DNA of 64,000 nt, from assembly GCF_020809045.1 (NCBI RefSeq), contig NZ_CP078079.1:372001-436000 (forward strand). The letters are read 5' to 3'. The notes under the pieces are model-generated. The model was not told the origin of the DNA. It saw only the letters and a list, made by a program, of their open reading frames with translations, and did not search any database. The stretch comes from Pseudarthrobacter sp. L1SW (lineage in GTDB: Bacteria; Actinomycetota; Actinomycetes; Actinomycetales; Micrococcaceae). The translations under genes were made by a program, and so were the position numbers. Of the stretch, positions 8,932-17,284 are shown piece by piece. Every line of letters starts with the position of its first letter. Within the stretch, counting starts at the first letter, position 1.

Positions 8932-9705
8932 ATGACCACCATCCAGCGCACCGCCGTCCTCACCGGGGCAACCTCGGACCGGGGCATCGGCATCACCACC
9001 GCACGCCGCTACGCCAACCAGGGCTGGGCCGTGGTGATCCTGGACCTCGACGGCGAGAAGTCCGCCAAGGTCGCGGCCGAAATCGGCAACGAATTCAACG
9101 TCCCCGCCTTCGGCCACGAGATCGACGTCGCCAACGAAGCCTCCGTCACCGCCGCCCAGGCCGCCGTCGCCGCCGAAGTTGCAGCCGGCAACCTGCCGCC
9201 GGTGGGCGCCCTCGCCAACATCGCGGGCATCACCTCCCCGGTCCCGTTCCTGGAGACCACCCTTGAGCTCTGGCACAAGGTCATGGACGTCAATGCCACC
9301 GGCACCTACCTGGTGACCAAGGCATTCCTGCCGGACATGATCGCGAACGGCTGGGGCCGCATCGTTAACATGTCCTCGGTCTCCGCCCAGCGCGGCGGCG
9401 GCGTGTTCGGCAAGGTCCCCTACTCCGCAGCCAAGGCCGCCATCCTGGGCTTCACCAAGGCACTGGCCCGTGAGCTCGGCACCACCGGTGTGACCGTCAA
9501 CGCCATCACCCCCGGCGCCGTGGACACCAACATCCGCGTGGGAAGCACCGAGGAGCAGGAAGCCGCCATCAACGCCGGCATCCCGCTGGGCCGCAACGCC
9601 ACCACCGAGGAAGTTGCCGCGGTGATCACGTTCCTCTCCTCAGAAGACTCCGCCTACCTCACCGGCACCACCATCGACATCAACGGCGGCAGCCACATCC
9701 ACTAA
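8932..9705 (+). CDS. SDR-family polyol/sugar dehydrogenase
   Basis: A 257-residue classical short-chain dehydrogenase. The cofactor loop is TGATSDRGIG (11-20), Asp38 at the end of the second strand favours NAD+ over NADP+, NIAG lies at 96-99, and the active site is Ser149 or Ser151 with Tyr164 and Lys168 (YSAAK). The segment AQRGGGVFGKVPYS before the catalytic Tyr is shared with the second SDR of this locus at 14441. Expected to oxidise a polyol to a ketose, or the reverse. AAGGAG lies about seven bases upstream of the ATG. Family secure; the polyol is not known. Confidence 0.87.
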   Translation: MTTIQRTAVLTGATSDRGIGITTARRYANQGWAVVILDLDGEKSAKVAAEIGNEFNVPAFGHEIDVANEASVTAAQAAVAAEVAAGNLPPVGALANIAGITSPVPFLETTLELWHKVMDVNATGTYLVTKAFLPDMIANGWGRIVNMSSVSAQRGGGVFGKVPYSAAKAAILGFTKALARELGTTGVTVNAITPGAVDTNIRVGSTEEQEAAINAGIPLGRNATTEEVAAVITFLSSEDSAYLTGTTIDINGGSHIH

Positions 9706-9767
9706 AGCGGCCGCATCTTTCGGAAGTCCCTCAGGTCCGCCCAGAAACACACGGCAGAGAGCTCATC

Positions 9768-11513
9768 ATGACGAAAATCTTCAACAACCCTTCGGAATTT
9801 GCCGAGGAGGCCCTGGCGGGGTTCTGCGACGTCCACGCGGACCTGGTCCGCCAGGTCCCCGGCGGCGCCGTGCGGCGCTTCCGGCCCCCGCAGCCCAAGG
9901 TCGCCGTCCTGGCGGGCGGCGGGTCTGGACACTACCCGGCCTTCGCCGGCCTCATCGGACCTGGATTTGCCGACGGCGCAGTGGTGGGCAACATCTTCAC
10001 GTCCCCTTCGGCGCAGCAGGCCTACGCCGTGGCCAAGGCAGCAGAGTCCGGCGCCGGCGTCGTCCTCACCTACGGGAACTACGCCGGCGACGTCATGAAC
10101 TTCGGCATGGCCAGCGAGCGCCTGGCTGCGGAGGGCATTGCCGTGGAGAACGTCCTGGTCACTGACGACGTCGCCAGCGCCCCGCCGTCGGAATCCGCCA
10201 AGCGCCGGGGCATCGCCGGTGACTTCACCGTCTTCAAGGTCATGGGTGCCGCAGCCGAGGCCGGCGCAGACCTCGCCGAGGTGGTCCGCCTGGGCCGGAA
10301 GGCCAATGACCGGACCCGCACCATCGGCAGCGCGTTCTCCGGCTGCACCTTCCCTGGCGCGGAATCGCCGTTGTTCTCCCTGCCCGACGGGCAGATGGGG
10401 CTGGGCCTGGGCATCCACGGCGAGCCCGGACTGTTCGACACCGCCTTGCCGTCCGCAAAGGAGCTGGGCCGCGAGCTGGTGACCCGCCTCCTGGCAGAAA
10501 CTCCGCCCAATGCCGGCGAACGGATAGCAGTCATCCTCAACGGACTCGGATCCACCAAGCACGAGGAGCTCTTCGTTCTCTGGGGCACCGTGGCGCCGCT
10601 GCTCCGCGCCGCCGGATATACCCTGGTGGCGCCCGAAGTCGGGGAACTCGTCACCAGCCTGGACATGGCCGGGGTGTCGCTCACCGTCACCTGGCTGGAC
10701 GGGGAATTGGAACCGCTGTGGCTCGCCCCCGCCGAAACGCCCGCCTACCGCCGCGGGAACGCGGTCCGGGAGTCAGGCGCCGCCGCCGTTGAAGGAACGT
10801 CCGACGACGACCCAAGCGCTGCCCCGTTCGTTGCCGCCGAGGCCTCCCGCCAGTACGCCACCGCGTGCCTTGCCGCGCTGCAAGCGACGCAAGCCCTGCT
10901 GCACGACGCCGAGGAGCGGCTCGGCAGGATGGACGCCATCGCCGGAGACGGCGACCACGGGCGCGGCATGGTGCGAGGGATCGACGCCGCCGCCGCGGCT
11001 GCGTCCGCTGCCCTGAACCAAGGGGCCGGAGCAGGCGATGTGCTGGCAGCTGCCGGAGATGCCTGGGCCGACAAGGCGGGCGGGACATCCGGCGTCCTGT
11101 GGGGAGCCGGACTGCGGGCCTTCGGCGAATCTGTTGGAAACAGTTCGGCCCCGGAACCCGGGCAGCTCGCAGCGGCGGTCAGGGCATTCGCTGACCGGAT
11201 CGTGCAGCTGGGGAAGGCAGAGACCGGCGACAAGACCATGGTGGACGCGTTGCTGCCGTTCGCTTCCTCCTTTGCCGCCCTGGTGGCGGCAGGAGTGGAA
11301 CCGGACCGGGCATGGGAGGACGCTGCCCGCGACGCGACGGCAGCCGCCGAAGCAACGGCCGGCCTCCTGCCGCTCAAGGGCCGGGCCCGCCCGCTGGCCG
11401 AAAAGAGCCTGGGCACACCGGACCCGGGCGCGACGTCGCTGGCCATGATCTTCACCGTCATGGGTCCGCACCTCACCGCAACCGCCAGCGAAGCTGTTGG
11501 AGCGCGGCAATGA
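9768..11513 (+). CDS. DhaK-DhaL fusion kinase (dihydroxyacetone/erythrulose kinase type)
   Basis: A 581-residue ATP-dependent ketose kinase. Residues 1 to about 330 are the DhaK substrate domain with GGGSGHYPAFAG near residue 51 and the catalytic His in GLGLGIHGEPG near 218, which binds the substrate carbonyl covalently. Residues about 365-575 are the DhaL ATP domain with GDGDHGRGM, whose Asp residues hold Mg-ATP, and GGTSGVLWG. Dihydroxyacetone kinases usually read GGGSGHEP; Tyr replaces Glu here, which may reflect a larger ketose such as erythrulose or apulose. L- and D-erythrulose kinases of mycobacteria belong to this family. Its stop overlaps the ATG of the next gene (ATGA). Confidence 0.88.
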   Translation: MTKIFNNPSEFAEEALAGFCDVHADLVRQVPGGAVRRFRPPQPKVAVLAGGGSGHYPAFAGLIGPGFADGAVVGNIFTSPSAQQAYAVAKAAESGAGVVLTYGNYAGDVMNFGMASERLAAEGIAVENVLVTDDVASAPPSESAKRRGIAGDFTVFKVMGAAAEAGADLAEVVRLGRKANDRTRTIGSAFSGCTFPGAESPLFSLPDGQMGLGLGIHGEPGLFDTALPSAKELGRELVTRLLAETPPNAGERIAVILNGLGSTKHEELFVLWGTVAPLLRAAGYTLVAPEVGELVTSLDMAGVSLTVTWLDGELEPLWLAPAETPAYRRGNAVRESGAAAVEGTSDDDPSAAPFVAAEASRQYATACLAALQATQALLHDAEERLGRMDAIAGDGDHGRGMVRGIDAAAAAASAALNQGAGAGDVLAAAGDAWADKAGGTSGVLWGAGLRAFGESVGNSSAPEPGQLAAAVRAFADRIVQLGKAETGDKTMVDALLPFASSFAALVAAGVEPDRAWEDAARDATAAAEATAGLLPLKGRARPLAEKSLGTPDPGATSLAMIFTVMGPHLTATASEAVGARQ

Positions 11514-12001
11514 ACACTGAAGGGCAGCCCACGGGACTGAGGCTCATTGTAGGCGCGGACGAGGCGGGAGTGGACTACAAGGACAAGGTCCTTCAGGACC
11601 TCCGGCAGGATCCCCGGGTCAGCGAAGTGATCGACATTGGCGTCAACCGGTGCGATGCTCCCGACGACTTCACCAGGCCATACCCCTATGTGGGAATCGC
11701 GGCGGGCGAAATGATCAGGGACGGCGCCGCTGACCGGGCCATCCTCTTCTGCGGCACCGGAATCGGGGTGGCCATCGCTGCGAACAAGGTGGAGGGAATC
11801 CGGGCCACCACCGCCCATGATTCTTTTTCCGTGGAACGCTCAGTCCTGTCCAACGACTGCCAGGTCCTCACCATGGGCCAGCGCGTGGTGGGCATTGAAC
11901 TCGCCCGCCGGCTGGCCAAGGAGTGGATCGGTTACACCTTTGACCCGGCCTCCGCGTCCGCTGGCAAGGTCAAGGTCCTTACGGACTTCGAGGGCTGCTA
12001 A
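11510..12001 (+). CDS. RpiB/LacAB-family sugar phosphate isomerase
   Basis: A 163-residue protein whose ATG at 11510 overlaps the kinase stop codon. CGTGIGVAIAANK with Cys81 and GIRATTAHD with His103 are the family's catalytic and substrate-binding signatures. The N-terminal motif is GADEAG where ribose-5-phosphate isomerase B has G(A/C)DHAG, so a conserved His is replaced by Glu18. That change argues against plain ribose-5-phosphate activity and fits a specialised ketose-phosphate isomerase, such as the D-erythrulose-4-phosphate isomerase described for mycobacterial tetritol use. Strict coupling to the kinase suggests it acts on the kinase product. Confidence 0.85.
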   Translation: MNTEGQPTGLRLIVGADEAGVDYKDKVLQDLRQDPRVSEVIDIGVNRCDAPDDFTRPYPYVGIAAGEMIRDGAADRAILFCGTGIGVAIAANKVEGIRATTAHDSFSVERSVLSNDCQVLTMGQRVVGIELARRLAKEWIGYTFDPASASAGKVKVLTDFEGC

Positions 12002-12107
12002 GCCCGGCCCGCTGCGGGAAACAGGTCACGATGCTGATCCGCGCAACATTGGACAGTAAAGTTTAGAGGGCCCGTACCGGCGGGCAACTCTAGGGCAGGA
12101 GCCAAGG

Positions 12108-12821
12108 ATGGGCCGCAGGACACTCGTTGACGACCTCGTCGACGGCCTGCTCGACGACATCCTCTCCGGCAAGCTGAAACCGCACGACGCCATCCCGCCC
12201 GAGGCCGACATCGCCAAGGCCTATGACGTCAGCAGGCTCACGGTCCGCGAGGCGCTCAAAGCGCTAAGGGCGCAGAACATCCTGTACGTCAAGGCAGGGC
12301 GCGGAACATTCGTGAACCCGACAGACAACTGGACGGGGCTGGACGCGATCTTCAAGGCCGCCTCGCATGGAAACGCTGCGGACCAGGTTTCAGTGGGGCT
12401 GATCGAGATGCGGCGCATGGTGGAAACCGGTGCGGCGTCCCTGGCCGCCAAGCGGCATACCCCCGAGCATGCCCGGCAGATGGAGCAGTGCATCGCGGAC
12501 ATGAAGCGCTTCCACGAGGCGCGGGACCTGGACCGTTTTGTGGAAGCCGACATCGCATTCCACGACGTGGTGCTCAGGGCCTCGGGCAATCCCTTCGTCC
12601 GGGCACTCTTCGCGCAGTTGGGGCAGCTGCTCTACATGACCCGGCGGGAAACCTCGGCTGTACCCGAGATCCAGCTCCACGCCATCGAGTACCACCAGAA
12701 GGTCATGGAGAGCATCGTCAGCGGCGACGCCGAGCTTTCCCGGCGGGTCATGGATGACCATATGGAACAGACGTACCGCGACTACGAGCGCTACGTCCAG
12801 CACCCTGAATCCCAGGGCTAG
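12108..12821 (+). CDS. GntR/FadR-type transcriptional regulator
   Basis: A 237-residue protein with an N-terminal winged helix (recognition helix in YDVSRLTVREALKALRAQNIL) followed by the wing GRGTFVNP and an FCD domain with DIAFHDVVLRASGNPFVRALF. It is clearly paralogous to the regulator at 51093-51797 (both have SRxTVREA, GRGTFVNP, RRMxETGA and FHDxxLxASGN in the same places). A perfect palindrome TCAGATGTC-A-GACATCTGA lies at 12937-12955, directly downstream of the promoter of the next gene, and probably binds this protein. It sits between the kinase/isomerase genes and the second permease, about 106 bases after the RpiB-like gene. Confidence 0.87.
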   Translation: MGRRTLVDDLVDGLLDDILSGKLKPHDAIPPEADIAKAYDVSRLTVREALKALRAQNILYVKAGRGTFVNPTDNWTGLDAIFKAASHGNAADQVSVGLIEMRRMVETGAASLAAKRHTPEHARQMEQCIADMKRFHEARDLDRFVEADIAFHDVVLRASGNPFVRALFAQLGQLLYMTRRETSAVPEIQLHAIEYHQKVMESIVSGDAELSRRVMDDHMEQTYRDYERYVQHPESQG

Positions 12822-12888
12822 AGCTGCACGTGACCGTTGGCACCCCGAGCGCCACATCACCGGTTTGCGGTGCCCTTCTCCGCGGGGC

Positions 12889-12918
12889 TTGACGTAATCC
12901 GGATCACCCTTCTATGAT
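12889..12918 (+). promoter_or_regulatory. Promoter TTGACG-18-TATGAT for the second permease gene
   Basis: A -35 hexamer TTGACG (12889-12894) and -10 TATGAT (12913-12918) are separated by 18 bases, close to the housekeeping-sigma consensus. Transcription would begin near 12925, just before the palindrome at 12937-12955, giving a classic repressor roadblock layout. Confidence 0.7.
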
Positions 12919-12936
12919 CTTTCTCATGTTGCTTCG

Positions 12937-12955
12937 TCAGATGTCAGACATCTGA
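12937..12955. promoter_or_regulatory. Palindromic operator TCAGATGTCAGACATCTGA
   Basis: A perfect 9-1-9 palindrome just downstream of the predicted start point. Its core ATGTC-N-GACAT recurs in AAGATGTCTGACATCTT at 51885-51901, next to a paralogous GntR gene. Binding by either or both FadR-type paralogues is inferred. Confidence 0.78.
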
Positions 12956-13042
12956 TCCAAATTGCAAGCAGACGGAAAATCCCCACTTCCCCTCGGACGC
13001 GCCGCCCCCAATGCGCCGCGTCCGCCAGATAGAAGGTCGACG

Positions 13043-14413
13043 ATGACTTCACTCTCCATGCCGTCCGCAGGACTGGGCGAACTCGGCGAGCGCACGCTCC
13101 GCAAGGTCCGCCGCCGCGTCATGCCGCTGATTGTCCTGCTTTACTTCATTGCCTACCTTGACCGCAATAACGTGGGCTTCGCCAAGCTCACCATGAGCGA
13201 GGACATCGGCCTCAGCGCCGCCGCCTACGGGCTTGGCGCCGGCATCTTCTTCCTGGGCTACGCCCTGCTTGAAGTTCCCAGCAACGCCGGAATGTACCGC
13301 TTCGGCGCCCGCAAGTGGCTTGCCCGGATCCTCATCACCTGGGGCATCTTCGCCACCGCCATGGCGCTGGTCAACGGCGAAAGCACCTACTACATCATCC
13401 GCTTCCTGCTGGGTGCTGCCGAGGCCGGGTTCTTCCCCGCGATCCTCTTCTACCTGACGCTGTGGTTCCCCGCCGCGCAGCGCGTCACCGTCCTGGGCAT
13501 CTTCATCCTGGCCCAGCCCATTTCCAACGCCCTGGGCGCACCGGTCTCCGGACTCCTGCTGCAGATGGACGGCATCATGGGACTGCAGGGCTGGCAGTGG
13601 CTCTACATCATCGAGGGCATCCCCGCCATCCTGCTTGGCCTGCTGACTCCGATGCTGATGACGGACCGTCCCCGTGACGCCAAGTGGCTCAACACTGAAG
13701 AACGCGAATGGCTCGCCACCACCATGGAAGCCGAACTTGCTGCCAAGTCCAAGGTCGGGAGCCACAACTTCCTGGCCGGCCTCAAGGACAAGCGCACCCT
13801 CACCTACTCGGCCCTGTACTTCGGCCTGGTTTGCGGCATCTACGGACTGGGCCTCTGGATGCCCACCATTGTGGCCGCCCTTGGCAAGTTCTCCACCGCC
13901 GAGGTGGGCTTCATCGTCCTCATTCCGTACTCCATCGCCGCGGTCTTTGTCTACTTCTGGAGCAGGCGGGCGGACCGCACGGGCAAGCGCGCCTGGCACA
14001 CCTCCGTCAGCATGGTTCTGGCCGGCATGGGCCTCCTGGCAGCGGGCTACCTGCTCCCGGTCAACCCCATCCTTGCCCTGATCGCACTGACCGCTTCCGC
14101 GATGGGCATCTACGGCGCCATTGCACCGTTCCTGTCCATGCCGTCCGCCGCACTCACCGGTGCAGCCGCTGCTTCCGGACTGGCCCTGGTCAACTCCCTC
14201 GGCAACCTCGGCGGCTTTGTGGCCCCGTACGCCGTGGGCCTGCTCAAGGACGCCACCGGCAACAACCAGAGCGGCCTGCTGTTCCTGTCCTTCTGCCTGT
14301 GCGTCACGGCAGTGGCCACGTACTTCTACGCCCGGAAACGGCCTGAGGGCGACGCCGCCCTGGACCCTGCAGTTGCCGCTGCGGCAGCGGTCAACGCAGC
14401 CAAAGTCTCCTGA
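13043..14413 (+). CDS. MFS permease, anion:cation symporter (ACS) type
   Basis: A 456-residue transporter with about twelve membrane segments. The ACS subgroup shows in MPLIVLLYFIAYLDRNNVGFAKLTM in helix 1 and RFLLGAAEAGFFPAILFYLTLWFP in helices 4-5. Characterised relatives import sugar acids and other organic anions with protons. The ATG at 13043 follows AGAAGG; a TTG at 12962 is in frame but would be close to the operator and lacks a ribosome site. Second permease of the locus, separately promoted and probably repressed through the 12937 palindrome, followed 27 bases later by an SDR gene. Confidence 0.86.
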   Translation: MTSLSMPSAGLGELGERTLRKVRRRVMPLIVLLYFIAYLDRNNVGFAKLTMSEDIGLSAAAYGLGAGIFFLGYALLEVPSNAGMYRFGARKWLARILITWGIFATAMALVNGESTYYIIRFLLGAAEAGFFPAILFYLTLWFPAAQRVTVLGIFILAQPISNALGAPVSGLLLQMDGIMGLQGWQWLYIIEGIPAILLGLLTPMLMTDRPRDAKWLNTEEREWLATTMEAELAAKSKVGSHNFLAGLKDKRTLTYSALYFGLVCGIYGLGLWMPTIVAALGKFSTAEVGFIVLIPYSIAAVFVYFWSRRADRTGKRAWHTSVSMVLAGMGLLAAGYLLPVNPILALIALTASAMGIYGAIAPFLSMPSAALTGAAAASGLALVNSLGNLGGFVAPYAVGLLKDATGNNQSGLLFLSFCLCVTAVATYFYARKRPEGDAALDPAVAAAAAVNAAKVS

Positions 14414-14440
14414 ACCGAACCCCTGACGAAAGATATACCT

Positions 14441-15214
14441 GTGACAACCACCGCATTTCCCGCTGAACGTACCGTCGTCCTGACCGGGGCCGCGTCTGCC
14501 CGCGGCATCGGCCGCGCCACCGCGGACCTGATGGCCAGCGAGGGCTGGTCCATCGCAATCCTTGACATCAACGCCGAAGACGCCAAAGCCGCGGCCGCGG
14601 AGATCGGCTCCAACCGTGCAGTGAAGGCAATCGGAGTGGGCGCGGACGTGTCCGACGCCGCTTCCGTGGACAGGGCCATCAGCGAAATCGAAGACTCGCT
14701 GCCGCCCATCGTTGCCCTCGCCAACCTTGCCGGCATCAGCTCGCCCACCCCCTTCATGGACACCACCGTGGAGGAGTGGGACAAGGTATTCGCCATCAAC
14801 ATGCGCGGCACCTTCATCGTGTCCCAGCGCGTGCTCAAGGGCATGATTGAGCGCAAGCTCGGACGCATCGTGAGCATTTCCTCGATTTCCGCGCAGCGTG
14901 GCGGCGGCACCTACTCCAAGGTGGCGTACAGCGCCTCGAAGGCTGGAATCATCGGGTTCACCAGGGCCCTTGCCCGTGAGGTGGGGGAGTTCGGCGTGAC
15001 CGTCAACGCCATCGCACCGGGTCCCATTGACACTGACATCATGGGCGGCACCCTCTCTGAGGAACGCAAGGCCCAGATGTCCGAGGGCATCATGATGGGG
15101 CGCGTGGGTACCCGCGAGGAAGTGGCCGCACTTATTTCCTTCCTGCTCGGGAAGGACGCCGGCTACATCACGGCAGCCACCTACGACATCAACGGCGGCC
15201 TGCAGGTCAGCTGA
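14441..15214 (+). CDS. SDR-family polyol/sugar dehydrogenase, second copy
   Basis: A 257-residue short-chain dehydrogenase starting with GTG. Cofactor loop TGAASARGIG, Asp42 for NAD+, NLAG, and YSASK with Tyr163/Lys167 as catalytic residues. It has the same length and the same AQRGGG segment before the active site as the SDR at 8932, and the two look like paralogues. Transcribed with the ACS permease from the 12.9 kb promoter, so it probably oxidises the compound that permease imports. The ribosome site is weak (GAAAG). A hairpin follows. Confidence 0.86.
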   Translation: MTTTAFPAERTVVLTGAASARGIGRATADLMASEGWSIAILDINAEDAKAAAAEIGSNRAVKAIGVGADVSDAASVDRAISEIEDSLPPIVALANLAGISSPTPFMDTTVEEWDKVFAINMRGTFIVSQRVLKGMIERKLGRIVSISSISAQRGGGTYSKVAYSASKAGIIGFTRALAREVGEFGVTVNAIAPGPIDTDIMGGTLSEERKAQMSEGIMMGRVGTREEVAALISFLLGKDAGYITAATYDINGGLQVS

Positions 15215-15239
15215 CCGCACAGCCATGATTCACGGCAGT

Positions 15240-15269
15240 AGCGCCCCGGCGGGTTTCGTCCGGGGCGCT
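15240..15269 (+). terminator. Hairpin ending the second SDR transcript
   Basis: AGCGCCCCGG (15240-15249) pairs perfectly with CCGGGGCGCT (15260-15269) around a 10-base loop, 25 bases after the SDR stop. No T-run follows. Confidence 0.65.
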
Positions 15270-15349
15270 GCTGCTGTTTGTCGTACAGGGACCGTGCAGG
15301 GCCATCCCCGGGGGTGTGCTTCCCGGGTGCCTGTTCCTACACTGGGGTG

Positions 15350-15790
15350 ATGATCACAGTCACCGGAAGTGTGGAAACCAAATTGTCCGCAGAGAAGGCC
15401 TTTGCCTTCCTGAGCGCGTTCGAGAACACCAGCGAGTGGGATCCCAACACCCCGGTGATGGAGAAACTGACGCCCGGTCCGGTGGCGGTGGGGCACCGCT
15501 ACCATGCTGAGTCCGAGTTCCGCGGCAAGCGGCAGTCACTGGAGTACGAGGTCATCGAGCTGACGGAGAACCACATCAAGCTCCGCGGCGAGAACAAGTC
15601 CGTCACCGCCTTCGACTCGATCGACGTGAGCCCCGCCGCCCAGGGGTCGGTAGTGAAATATACCGCCGAGTTCAGCATCAAGGGGCCGGCCAAAATCGTC
15701 CAGCCGCTCCTGAAGCCGGCCTTTATGTCCCTGCGGGACCCCGCGCTGAACGGGATCCGGGACACCCTCAACTCCCTGGCCGCCGCATAG
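15350..15790 (+). CDS. SRPBCC-fold protein (polyketide cyclase/START-like)
   Basis: A 146-residue single-domain protein. The pattern MITVTGSVETKLSAEKAFAFLSAFENTSEWDPNTPVMEKLTPGPVAVG is typical of SRPBCC proteins, which hold hydrophobic ligands in a deep pocket, and it ends in a long amphipathic helix (DPALNGIRDTLNSLA). No catalytic motif can be read and the role is unknown. I chose the ATG at 15350; a TTG-like frame extends upstream but codes an unlikely sequence and overlaps the terminator. Confidence 0.75.
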   Translation: MITVTGSVETKLSAEKAFAFLSAFENTSEWDPNTPVMEKLTPGPVAVGHRYHAESEFRGKRQSLEYEVIELTENHIKLRGENKSVTAFDSIDVSPAAQGSVVKYTAEFSIKGPAKIVQPLLKPAFMSLRDPALNGIRDTLNSLAAA

Positions 15791-16078
15791 GCTCCCAACG
15801 TACCTGGTCACCGTCGGACGCGTGCCAGGAGGCGGCGGGCAGAAGCGCCGGGGCCCCGACGGCGGCTGGGCGTCGGGAATCCCCATAAAGCGGTGGACCG
15901 TGGGTCCTTCCGCCGTCACCGTGCTGCCGCGAACAGCCCCCGTGCGCGGGCTGGCGTTTGTCATGGAGCACACATTATGACCGCCTCGCAGGTAGGCTGG
16001 CATGTACCGTTCGGCAGTGAGCGGCCAAGGCGTTCATTTAATGGACGACGTGGCCTACGTGCTGTTCGGGAGGGGAAA

Positions 16079-16834
16079 GTGGTGGCTCACGCCGAAGCCG
16101 CGAATGACGATGTCTTCGCCGACGTCGCGCTGCATCTTCAGGACCTGGTGCTGGACAGCGCCAATATTGACGAGTTCCTTCGGGACCTGGCCAGCTATTC
16201 GGCGCGACGGCTGAGCAGCGGGGACCGGGAAATTCTCTGCGGCGTTGCTGTCGAGAGGCAGAAGAAGGCCACCGCCATCGCTGGCAGCGATCCCTGCATC
16301 CGCGTCCTTGACCAGCTCCAGAACAAGTACGGCGACGGACCGGGCATCACCGCCATGCGCACCATGGACACGGTCCTGGTCCCTGACGTGAGCCAGGAAA
16401 GGCGATGGCCTGCCTATGCCAGCGCGCTCTCCGGCCAGGGACTGTTCTCCGCTGTCAGCGTGCCGCTCGCGCTGGGCGAAGATACCCGTGGTGCGCTCAG
16501 CCTGTACAGCGTCCGGTTGCAGGCCTTCAGCAGCGAAGACATTGCCACCGTGCGGGCCTTCTCCGGACAGGTTTCAAAAAGCCTGCGGCTGGCACTGCGG
16601 ATAGGCAAGTTGCAGGACACGAAGGACAGCATGAGCGCCGCCATGAAGTCGCGGACCGTGATCGACCTGGCCACCGGCGCCATCATGGCCCAGAGCCGCT
16701 GCAGCCAGCACCAGGCGTTCAGCGTGCTGCTGCAGGCCTCCAACACCCGGAACATGAAGCTCAAGGAGGTTGCCGCCACCGTGGTTGCATCCATCGCCGG
16801 CAGTTCCGGCACCTCCACCTACTTTGACGAGTAG
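16079..16834 (+). CDS. GAF-ANTAR transcription antiterminator
   Basis: About 251 residues. An N-terminal GAF sensor domain (with SVPLALGEDTRGALSLYS) is followed by a C-terminal ANTAR RNA-binding domain: AMKSRTVIDLATGAIMAQSRCSQHQAFSVLLQASNTRNMKLKEVAATVV. ANTAR proteins bind paired hairpins in mRNA leaders to prevent termination. Start: GTG at 16079 or 16082 after GGGAGGGG; the frame is open upstream to 15893 but lacks a better site. A paralogue lies at 33333. No kinase is adjacent, so the signal is unknown. It overlaps the convergent gene at 16819 by 16 bases. Confidence 0.82.
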   Translation: MVAHAEAANDDVFADVALHLQDLVLDSANIDEFLRDLASYSARRLSSGDREILCGVAVERQKKATAIAGSDPCIRVLDQLQNKYGDGPGITAMRTMDTVLVPDVSQERRWPAYASALSGQGLFSAVSVPLALGEDTRGALSLYSVRLQAFSSEDIATVRAFSGQVSKSLRLALRIGKLQDTKDSMSAAMKSRTVIDLATGAIMAQSRCSQHQAFSVLLQASNTRNMKLKEVAATVVASIAGSSGTSTYFDE

Positions 16835-17109
16835 GGTTCCTGCGAGTCGCTTCCCGCCTGGGCCAGGAGGGAGCCGCTGAACGGTGCCCGGGACAGCAGG
16901 CCTGCGGCAGCACAATGCTCGTTGACGGCCTGGGCCAACGCGTCCCTGTCTTTCGGGGGAAGGGTTGCCAGCCCGCTGCTGTAGTCCCGGATGTCCTCCT
17001 CGGAAGCGTCGCCGCCGAGGGCCAGGTATTCCAGCCACAGCTGGCCCATGTCCAGGGCGTGCTCCCGTATCAGTGCGCCGGTAAGGGCCTGCTGGTCCGC
17101 TGCGTCCAC
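16819..17109 (-). CDS. Small hypothetical protein
   Basis: A 96-residue acidic, mostly helical protein starting with GTG after AGGAAAGGA. The middle segment LEYLALGGDASEEDIRDYSSGLATLPPKDRDALAQAVNEH looks structured. I recognise no family. Its 3' end overlaps the GAF-ANTAR gene by 16 bases in convergent orientation. The good ribosome site and actinobacterial codon use support it as a real gene; function unknown. Confidence 0.6.
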   Translation of the reverse strand: MDAADQQALTGALIREHALDMGQLWLEYLALGGDASEEDIRDYSSGLATLPPKDRDALAQAVNEHCAAAGLLSRAPFSGSLLAQAGSDSQEPYSSK

Positions 17110-17284
17110 TGCTCCGTCCTTTCCTGGAAGTATTTCTTCCCCAGTGGAGGTTCGGAGCGGCGGCGCTGCTGGATGGGCGGGTGGTGGCTCTTTTCCTAAA
17201 CCGGCTGTACCGCTTTTTCGGTTGCTGCGGACCGCCGCCCAGATAGATAACCTCGCCTATGGCAAGCATGAAGCCGCCACGAAG

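Noticed and set aside
13049..15226. Very long open frame antisense to the ACS permease and SDR genes
   Set aside because: A consequence of GC-rich third codon positions; its product has no motif and two well-supported genes lie on the other strand.
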